From NCBI GenBank assembly GCA_023228465.1, contig JALOBC010000014.1:1-64000 (forward strand): a DNA stretch of 64,000 nucleotides, read 5' to 3'. Origin of the DNA: Dokdonella sp. (GTDB lineage: Bacteria; Pseudomonadota; Gammaproteobacteria; Xanthomonadales; Rhodanobacteraceae). Every line of letters begins with the position of its first letter. The first letter of the stretch is position 1. The notes under the pieces are model-generated. The model was not told where the DNA came from and did not search any database. It saw only the letters and a program-made list of their open reading frames with translations. Below are positions 56,911 to 64,000 of this stretch, one piece after another. A program made the translations under genes and the position numbers.

Positions 56911-59088
56911 TCAGGGCCTGCTGGCCGCCTCGCCGAATTGCCACAGCAGGAAGGCATAGATGTCCGCCAGCTTGTGGTTCTCCTGCCCGGCGGTGCTGCC
57001 CAGGCCGTGGCCAGCCTGCCCGTCCAGGCGCAGGAGGATGGGCTTGCCGCTGGTGCTGGCTGCCTGCAGGCGCGCGGCAGCCTTGGCACTGTGCCACACG
57101 TCCACCCGCGGATCGTTCATCCCGTGGATGAAGAGGACCGCCGGGTAGGCCGTGCGGTCGGTGATGTGGTGGTACGTGCTCATCTGCCGCAGCGCCTTGA
57201 ACCCGGCTTCGTCCTTCACGCTGCCGAACTCGCTGACGTTGGTGATGCCGTTCGCCGATTCCTCGAAGCGGAGCATGTCCATGATGCCGACCTCGAATAC
57301 CGCGGCGGCGAAGAGCTGCGGCGCCTCGGTCACTGCACGGCCGACGAAGATGCCGCCCGCGGAAGTCCCCCAGATGCCCAGGGTGGCCGGCGTGGCGTAG
57401 CCCTTGTCGATCAGGTACTTGGCGCTGGCGATGCCATCCTTCCAGGTGTTGGGCTTGGTGGCCTTGAAGCCGGCGCGGTGCCAGTCGTCACCGAAGGCAC
57501 CGCTGCCGCGGACGTTGGCGTAGGCCAGCACACCGCCGCGCTCCAGCCACGCCATGCTGCGCGGGTCGAAGTAGGCAGCGAACGAGTGGCCGTAGGCACC
57601 ATAGCCTTCCAGCAGCGTGGGATGTGGCGCGTCGCGCTTGAGGTCGGCGCGGTGGATGATGGCGAGCGGCACCTGCACACCGTCGTGGCTTGGCACCGTC
57701 ACCTCGCTCACCGTAAGGGGCGGGGTGCCAGGCGGCACCTTGAGTTGCAGCAGGCCGGTGTCGACGGCAGGCTGGGTAGGGCCAATGGTGCGCAGGACCT
57801 TGAAAGGCTCCGTCCAACTGCTGCTCACGATCCAGAGATCGTCATGGCTGTGCAGCGGGTCCCCGATGCTGAAGGTGCTGCCCTTGATTGCCGGGGCCAT
57901 GTCGATCGGCGCCTTCCCGGCGCTGCCAACGCGCAGGGTGCGCGTGGTGAACCCCTCGGAGACCTCGACGTACAGCGCACCGTGGCCACCCACGCGCAGG
58001 GTATCGAGCACGCCGCGTCCGGGCGCGTCCATCACCACCCGGGCGGTTTCGATGCCGCCCCCGGCGGCCAGATCCAGCGCCAGCCAGCGCCCGCGCGGGG
58101 CACCTTTGGTGGTGCGCAGGTACAAGGTGTCATGCGCCAGCACCATGTCCGTGATCCGGTCCGCAAAGGCCGACACCTGACGCCATGCGATCGTCGCCTT
58201 GGTCAGCTCGCTCAGCGGAGCGACGAAGAGCTTGCCCTCGGGCACCGTCGTGTCCGTGGTGCGCGCCACCATGAAGCGGCTGGTCGGATGGAAATACACC
58301 TCGCCCACGTCCAGGCGCTCCAGTCGAAGATCCTTGTCGACCAGCGGCCCGAACAACGCTCGCGCGCTGCGTTCGGGCATGCCCACGCGCAGCAGGAACA
58401 CCGTGCTGTCCAGGTAGGCCTCCGTGGGCGCAGTGCCGGGCGGCAGCGCGCGCACCTGGTTGTAGCTCAGGCTGCGGCTGTCGGAGGTCCAGTGCACGCG
58501 GCGGTCGTGCACGCGCGATATGGGCTCGCCCAGGGTCTTGCCGCTGGCCACGTCCATCACATAGAGCGAGGCGTCCTCGGAGCCGCCGGCCGACAGGCCA
58601 TACGCCACGTACTTGCCGTCCCAGGACGGCATGAAATAGTCGATCGTGTATGGCACACCCCCGGCGCGCCCGGTCATTTCATCGGGATCGACCAGGGTAC
58701 GCTCCGGCGCGGTCAGGCTGCTGCGCGCGACAAGTTTGAACTGGGCATGCCCGGGCGCGCGTTTGAGGTAGAAGAGTTGCTCGCCCGCCCCGCGCACCAC
58801 CCTGCCCACGAGGTCGCCTGTCGAGCGCGACAGGGCCTCGACGCGATCGGTCAGGGCCTGCCGCTCGGGCATGTTCGCCAGAACGCTCTCGGCGTAAGCA
58901 CCCTGCGTCTTCAGCCATGCTTGCGTGGACGGGGACTTGAGATCCTCGAAGTCGCGGTAGGGATCGTGCACCGTGACGCCATGCAGCATCTGGGGCACGT
59001 CACGCACCGGCGCGACCGGCGGGCCGGCGAAAGCGGCGAGGCTCATGGCCAGCAACGCGCCGGCCAGCGAAATTGCCCGAAGCGTCAT
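56911..59088 (-). CDS. Prolyl oligopeptidase family serine peptidase (S9A)
   Basis: The 725-residue protein has a signal peptide (1-21, ending AFA), an N-terminal VHDPYRDFEDL typical of prolyl oligopeptidase, a beta-propeller, then the hydrolase domain with YGAYGHSF. Ser576 lies in WGTSAGG, the Asp in HGMNDPRVDV and the His in GQAGHGLG. It should cleave short proline-containing peptides outside the cytoplasm. Length is normal. It is a single gene; the 367 bp upstream hold nothing clear. Confidence 0.95.
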   Translation of the reverse strand: MTLRAISLAGALLAMSLAAFAGPPVAPVRDVPQMLHGVTVHDPYRDFEDLKSPSTQAWLKTQGAYAESVLANMPERQALTDRVEALSRSTGDLVGRVVRGAGEQLFYLKRAPGHAQFKLVARSSLTAPERTLVDPDEMTGRAGGVPYTIDYFMPSWDGKYVAYGLSAGGSEDASLYVMDVASGKTLGEPISRVHDRRVHWTSDSRSLSYNQVRALPPGTAPTEAYLDSTVFLLRVGMPERSARALFGPLVDKDLRLERLDVGEVYFHPTSRFMVARTTDTTVPEGKLFVAPLSELTKATIAWRQVSAFADRITDMVLAHDTLYLRTTKGAPRGRWLALDLAAGGGIETARVVMDAPGRGVLDTLRVGGHGALYVEVSEGFTTRTLRVGSAGKAPIDMAPAIKGSTFSIGDPLHSHDDLWIVSSSWTEPFKVLRTIGPTQPAVDTGLLQLKVPPGTPPLTVSEVTVPSHDGVQVPLAIIHRADLKRDAPHPTLLEGYGAYGHSFAAYFDPRSMAWLERGGVLAYANVRGSGAFGDDWHRAGFKATKPNTWKDGIASAKYLIDKGYATPATLGIWGTSAGGIFVGRAVTEAPQLFAAAVFEVGIMDMLRFEESANGITNVSEFGSVKDEAGFKALRQMSTYHHITDRTAYPAVLFIHGMNDPRVDVWHSAKAAARLQAASTSGKPILLRLDGQAGHGLGSTAGQENHKLADIYAFLLWQFGEAASRP

Positions 59089-59456
59089 GGCGGTCTCCCC
59101 GCGGCCCGGTGCTGGATATTACATCTGCGGAGGGTCTGCAGCACAGCAGGCAACTGCACCACAGCCGCCCCGCCCTTCAGCCCCGCGGCGACTCCATTTC
59201 CTGGCGGTCGCCCGAATCGAACGGCAAGTCATGCGTCACCCGAGTCGCCCCAGTGGGCGGCAACGCAGCCGACGACCGACGCCGTCAGTGCCATGCACCG
59301 AATCCCCGTGGAATGCGCGAGCGGCCCTCAAATGCGCGCCGCAACCGCGGCCTCGCGTCCGCGCCGTGCGCTCGGCACGCTCACCCGGTGCACGCAAGCT
59401 GCAGTCCTTGCGGGGAACCTTGCGCCGCGAGTCAACCCCCGATCTTGCGCCAACCC
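59089..59456. other. Gene-free spacer between parB and the S9 peptidase
   Basis: In these 368 bases I see no supported gene, no strong terminator after parB and no parS palindrome. It should contain the S9 peptidase promoter, which I could not identify. Confidence 0.4.
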
Positions 59457-60323
59457 TCAGCGGATCCTTGCCAGGATCCCGTCCAGCTCGTCCAGGCTGT
59501 GGTAGTGGATGACCAGCTTGCCCTTGCCGCCGCGCGCGTGGGCGAGTTGCACGCGGGTGGCGAGCTTTTCGGCCAGGTCGCGCTCCAGTGCCTCGATGTT
59601 CGGATCGGGTCGCGCCCTGGGCTTGTTGCCGGCGGCGTCCGGCAGCGTGGTCGCGCGGCGCACCGCCTCCTCGAGCTCGCGCACCGACCAGCCGCGACGG
59701 GCGGCTTCCCGGGCAAGCGCGATGGCGCGCGCCTCGGGGAGTGAACCGAGCGCCCGCGCGTGACCCATGTCGAGCTTGCGTTCGTCGAGCAGGCGCTTGA
59801 TCTCGGCCGGCAGTTCCAGCAGGCGCAGCAGGTTCGACACCGCCGCGCGCGAGCGGCCGACCGCATCGGCGGCCTGCTGGTGGGTGAGGCCGAACTCCTC
59901 GATGAGCCGCGCCAGCGCCTGGGCTTCCTCCAGGGCGGAAAGGTCCTCACGCTGGATGTTCTCGATCAGCGCCATGGCCACCACGGCCTGGTCGGGCACC
60001 GTCTTGACCAGGGCCGGGATTTCCTCGAGCCCGGCCTTCTGCGCCGCGCGCCAGCGCCGTTCGCCGGCAATCAGCTCGTAGCGTCCCGGGGCGATCGCGC
60101 GCACCACGACCGGCTGGATCAGGCCCTGGGCCTTGATCGAGGCGGCCAGCTCTTCCAGCGGCTCGGCGTCGATGCGCTGGCGCGGCTGGTACTGGCCGGG
60201 CTGGATGACGGTCACTGCCAGGCTGCGCAGTTCGCCTTCACCCTGTGCGGCGATCGCCGTGTCGGAATCGGCCCCGAGCAGGGCATCGAGGCCACGACCG
60301 AGCCCACGCTTCCTGGTCGCCAT
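59457..60323 (-). CDS. parB: Chromosome partitioning protein ParB
   Basis: The 288-residue protein starts with the ParB opening KRGLGRGLDALLG, has the CTP-binding ParB/Srx boxes QYQPRQRID and LIAGERRWRAAQKAGL, a helix-turn-helix (LTHQQAADAVGRSRAAVSNL) and a C-terminal dimerisation segment. It loads at parS and spreads as a clamp for chromosome segregation. Its ATG shares one base with the parA stop (TGATG). Downstream of parA and rsmG, this is the standard chromosomal order. Confidence 0.97.
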   Translation of the reverse strand: MATRKRGLGRGLDALLGADSDTAIAAQGEGELRSLAVTVIQPGQYQPRQRIDAEPLEELAASIKAQGLIQPVVVRAIAPGRYELIAGERRWRAAQKAGLEEIPALVKTVPDQAVVAMALIENIQREDLSALEEAQALARLIEEFGLTHQQAADAVGRSRAAVSNLLRLLELPAEIKRLLDERKLDMGHARALGSLPEARAIALAREAARRGWSVRELEEAVRRATTLPDAAGNKPRARPDPNIEALERDLAEKLATRVQLAHARGGKGKLVIHYHSLDELDGILARIR

Positions 60324-61117
60324 CACGCCTGCCCCGGGCGCGCCGCCGCCGCGGCGGCGCCTTCGCGGCGCAGCATCTCGCCGGCCAGGCCCAGATAGGC
60401 GATGGCGCCGCGCGATTCGCGGTCGTACAGATTGATCGGCTTGCCGTGGCTGGGGGCCTCGGCCAGGCGCACGTTGCGCGGGATGATGGAGCGGAACACC
60501 TTGTCTCCGAAATGCTTGGCCAGTTGCAGCGACACCTCGTTGCCGAGGTTGTTGCGCATGTCGTACATGGTGCGCAGCAGGCCCTCGACCTCGAGCTGCG
60601 GGTTGAGTCGCAGGCGCACCGCCTTGATCGTGTCGAGCAGGCTCGACAGGCCTTCCAGCGCGAAATACTCGCACTGCACCGGAATCAGCACGCCATGGGC
60701 GGCGGTGAGCGCATTGATGGTCAGCAGGTGCAGGGTCGGCGGGCAATCGATCAGGATGGTGTGGTAATGCTCGCCCAACTGGGCGAGGTATTCCTTCAGG
60801 CGCGACTCGCGCGCCAGCTCGTCCATCAGCTTGAGTTCGGCCGCGGTGAGGTCGGCGCCACCGGGCAACAGGTCGAAGCCGCCCTCGGTCGGCACGATGG
60901 CCGCGGTGATGGCCGCCTCGCCGAGCAGCACCTCGCAGCCGCCCGGCTTGGCCGTGCGCTTGTCCACGCCGGCCGCCATGGTGGCGTTGCCCTGCGGGTC
61001 GAAGTCGATCAGCAGCACCTTGCGCCGCGTTTCCGCCAGCGCCGCGGCGAGGTTGACGGCGGTGGTGGTCTTGCCGACCCCGCCCTTCTGGTTGGCGATG
61101 GCGATGATGCGCGTCAT
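60323..61117 (-). CDS. parA: Chromosome partitioning ATPase ParA (Soj)
   Basis: The 264-residue deviant-Walker ATPase has KGGVGKTT (11-18) with the signature lysine, [11 protein letters not shown] and ILIDCPPTL, and lacks the N-terminal DNA-binding domain of plasmid ParA, so it is the chromosomal (Soj) type. With ParB it drives origin segregation. It overlaps rsmG by 4 nt (ATGA) and is coupled to parB. An alanine-rich tail ends the protein. Confidence 0.97.
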   Translation of the reverse strand: MTRIIAIANQKGGVGKTTTAVNLAAALAETRRKVLLIDFDPQGNATMAAGVDKRTAKPGGCEVLLGEAAITAAIVPTEGGFDLLPGGADLTAAELKLMDELARESRLKEYLAQLGEHYHTILIDCPPTLHLLTINALTAAHGVLIPVQCEYFALEGLSSLLDTIKAVRLRLNPQLEVEGLLRTMYDMRNNLGNEVSLQLAKHFGDKVFRSIIPRNVRLAEAPSHGKPINLYDRESRGAIAYLGLAGEMLRREGAAAAAARPGQA

Positions 61118-61785
61118 GGTTCGGGGACTGTTCGAGGAGGCGGAGTCGCCCCCGCAGCATGCCTGATTATCACGACATGGCGGGCCGCGTCCAAACCGGG
61201 TACTGCGAGCGGCGTCACCGCATCGACCACGAACCCCTCCGGCAGGGCCGCCAACTCGGCATCCGGACGCCGCCCCTTGAGGGCCAGCCAGGTGCCGTGC
61301 GCCGCGAGCAGGTGGCCGCCCCACGCGAGCATGTCGGCCAGGCTGGCAAAGGCGCGCGCGGTGATGCAATCGAACCGGCCTTGCAGGTCCTGCACCCGGC
61401 ATTCGGCCACGCGCACGTTGGGCAGGCCAAGCTCGCGCACCGCCGCGCGCAGGAAGCGCGCCTTCTTGCCGTTGGAATCGACCAGGGTGACCGCGCGCTC
61501 CGGCGCGATGATGGCCAGGGGCAGCCCCGGCAGGCCGGCGCCGGCGCCCAGGTCGGCCAGGGTCGCGCCACTGACCAGGCGCGCGATGGCCAGCGAATCG
61601 AGCAGGTGGCGGGTGACCATCTCGGCCGGATCGCGCACCGCGCTCAGGTTGAAGGCGGCGTTCCAGCGGGCCAGCAGGGCGATGTAGTCGAGCAGCTGCG
61701 CGACGCCGCCGGAGGGCACATCGAGGTCGAGCGCGGCAAGCCCGGCGAGCAGGCGCTGCCGCAGCGGGTCGCGGTCGGGCATCAT
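61114..61785 (-). CDS. rsmG: 16S rRNA (guanine527-N7)-methyltransferase
   Basis: The 223-residue protein (222 if the second of two tandem ATG codons is used) has [24 protein letters not shown], the SAM-binding [17 protein letters not shown] and ITARAFASL, all diagnostic of RsmG/GidB. It methylates G527 of 16S rRNA, and loss gives low-level streptomycin resistance in other bacteria. It is the first of the rsmG-parA-parB unit; the usual mnmG neighbour is absent here. Confidence 0.96.
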   Translation of the reverse strand: MMPDRDPLRQRLLAGLAALDLDVPSGGVAQLLDYIALLARWNAAFNLSAVRDPAEMVTRHLLDSLAIARLVSGATLADLGAGAGLPGLPLAIIAPERAVTLVDSNGKKARFLRAAVRELGLPNVRVAECRVQDLQGRFDCITARAFASLADMLAWGGHLLAAHGTWLALKGRRPDAELAALPEGFVVDAVTPLAVPGLDAARHVVIIRHAAGATPPPRTVPEP

Positions 61786-61846
61786 GGTCGCACCGGTACG
61801 GGCCGCGCAGTATCGGGGCGCGGCGGGCGAAAAGCCACCCGGTGGG

Positions 61847-62284
61847 TCAGTCGCGGGCTTCCAGATCCACGCGCACGATGCGCAGGCCGCGCGCACCGAA
61901 GGTGTCCTGCAGCGCCTGCTTCAGCGCCACGCGGCTGGTCGGGCCCGGGTTCTCGTCCAGCAGACGACGCGCCTGGGCACGCACGCGGCTGCCCGATTCG
62001 CCAATGGCGCTGCCCATGCGGGCCGGGTCGATCACCTGGAAGTAGATCGTGGCGCGCCGCGCGGCGTCGGCCGATTCGACGGTGATCTGCGAGCCCCCCA
62101 GGCTGATCTTGTGCGCGACGCGCTCGATCAGCGGCAGGGTGAAATGCGTGCCCGCGCCCAGCAGGCGGGTGTGGCCGCCGAGGCGGCGCAGCGCATAGAC
62201 CTGCCCCTCCGGGATCCTCCGGATCGACGCAACCGCCAGCACGAGCAGGGTGGCGACAAGGGTGAGGAGGAACGGGGGCAGCAT
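61847..62284 (-). CDS. Short SPFH/band-7 domain membrane protein
   Basis: The 145-residue protein has one N-terminal membrane segment (FLLTLVATLLVLAVA) followed by the start of an SPFH domain (IPEGQVYALRRLGG, AGTHFTLPLIERVAHKISLGG, DAARRATIYFQVIDPAR). It lacks the long coiled-coil tail of normal prohibitin/stomatin proteins. ATG 62284 puts the membrane helix at the N terminus; the frame is open to ATG 62356. It ends 61 bp before the rsmG start on the same strand. Function unknown; it could be a reduced band-7 protein. Confidence 0.72.
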   Translation of the reverse strand: MLPPFLLTLVATLLVLAVASIRRIPEGQVYALRRLGGHTRLLGAGTHFTLPLIERVAHKISLGGSQITVESADAARRATIYFQVIDPARMGSAIGESGSRVRAQARRLLDENPGPTSRVALKQALQDTFGARGLRIVRVDLEARD

Positions 62285-62502
62285 GGTCGGTATCTGTTCT
62301 TGAACTTGTGAAACAGCGGGATAGAGCGACTTTAGCAGGTTACTCGCAAAAGTCATAACATTCGCTTAACGGTCGATGTGGTTGCGTTTCGCGGCTTGTC
62401 GATCCCGCGTGCCGCGCCGTGCCAAGGGCGCGCCTGGGCGGGCGGGCGCACTCGCCTGGGCGGCGTCGGCCGCCTGCCCGCGTGGCGCGCGGCGTACAAT
62501 GA

Positions 62503-63540
<1,038 letters not shown>

Positions 63541-63621
63541 GTTGGCACGCGCGTCGGCCTTCCCGGCGCGCCGGCTGGATGCGGAGGGCGTGCCGGTGCC
63601 GTCGATCGCGCGCGGCAAGCC

Positions 63622-64000
63622 GTGAGCGCGCAGGTCCCGGCAGACGCCGGCCGCGACACCCCACGCTACGCCGTCTTCGGGCGGCCGGTCGCGCATTCCC
63701 TGTCGCCGCGCATCCACGCCGCGTTCGGCGCGCAGCTCGGCATCGCCATGGATTACCGCGCGATCGAGGCCGATTGCGCGGCCTTGCCGGCAGCCCTGGC
63801 GGCGTTCGCCGCCGCCGGCGGCCGGGGCGCCAACCTCACCCTGCCGCTCAAGCAGGCGGGCCTGGCGCTGTGCCGGCAGCTCGCGCCCCGCGCCAGGCGC
63901 GCCGGCAGTGTCAATACCCTGATCCGCCAGGGCGATGCGTGGCTGGGCGACAGTACCGACGGCGCGGGCCTGCTGCGTGACCTGCGCGAACGCCAGGCCT
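63622..64000 (+). CDS. aroE: Shikimate dehydrogenase (N-terminal part, runs off the window)
   Basis: GTG 63622 opens 126 codons to the window end. The visible text has [20 protein letters not shown] (substrate-binding serines), [10 protein letters not shown] with the catalytic lysine, and GSVNTLI, as in AroE. It reduces 3-dehydroshikimate with NADPH in the aromatic pathway. The NADPH-binding domain lies outside. It follows hemB by 81 bp on the same strand; no clear Shine-Dalgarno, so the start is approximate. Confidence 0.9.
   Translation, partial: MSAQVPADAGRDTPRYAVFGRPVAHSLSPRIHAAFGAQLGIAMDYRAIEADCAALPAALAAFAAAGGRGANLTLPLKQAGLALCRQLAPRARRAGSVNTLIRQGDAWLGDSTDGAGLLRDLRERQA

Noticed and set aside
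62472-62500. Full sigma70 promoter for hemB
   Set aside because: TACAAT is a fair -10, but the region 16-18 bp upstream has no -35-like hexamer, so only the -10 is mentioned.

Overview
The window is a gene-dense, high-G+C gammaproteobacterial chromosome segment with about 56 protein genes, one likely small RNA, and no tRNA, rRNA, CRISPR array, prophage or insertion sequence that I can see. It most resembles the Lysobacterales (Xanthomonadales). The grounds are pieces of an aryl-polyene/xanthomonadin-type pathway, a secreted peptidase set (M13, S10, S9), a MuxABC/MdtABC-type pump, and a C-rich-loop RNA behind polA that resembles Xanthomonas sX13. The grouping rsmG-parA-parB, polA, hemF, tsaC and hemB-aroE suggests an origin-proximal location, although no dnaA or parS is visible.

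Layout. 1-3.1 kb: an RND efflux pump (partial) and its adaptor, with a 22-bp palindrome upstream. 3.4-6.6 kb: zapE, an alpha/beta hydrolase, an SDR and a GNAT enzyme. 6.7-11.5 kb: a TonB-dependent receptor diverging from a NirS nitrite reductase that carries an extra N-terminal cytochrome c domain. 11.6-17.1 kb: one tightly packed operon of ABC ATPase, ABC permease, amidohydrolase-CIA30 fusion, DesK-like kinase and DesR-like regulator, headed by a perfect 7-1-7 palindrome. 17.3-19.4 kb: an M13 lipoprotein peptidase. 19.5-23 kb: ketoreductase, glycosyltransferase, chain-length factor and ketosynthase of aryl-polyene type. 23-27.6 kb: hemF, a DUF2782-like gene, polA and the sRNA. 27.9-31.1 kb: an acyl-ACP-ligase-like gene, tsaC, msrB, msrA. 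31.4-39.1 kb: a MuxABC-like pump with two RND subunits. 39.4-49.9 kb: vitamin B6 genes, an EAL protein, an S10 peptidase, an Ada-like protein, a radical SAM protein, ferredoxin reductase, yadGH and rpmB-rpmG. 50.2-54.4 kb: two tandem copies of a three-gene operon of unknown secreted cysteine-containing proteins. 54.7-64 kb: an oxygenase with a glycosyltransferase, an NnrU-family protein, prolyl oligopeptidase, parB-parA-rsmG, a short SPFH protein, hemB and partial aroE.

The most unusual part is 50.2-54.4 kb. Six signal-peptide proteins fall into three families (A, B, C) encoded in the order C-B-A, and the whole operon is present twice in tandem. The three families are also related to each other. 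All have four cysteines with matching spacing (45, 47 or 44, then 11 residues in A and C; 48, 41-43, then 15 in B). I recognise no known family, so this is the best candidate for an undescribed system.

Other points for follow-up are the polA-linked sRNA, the fused NirS without haem d1 genes nearby, and the enzyme gene inserted into an ABC/two-component operon.
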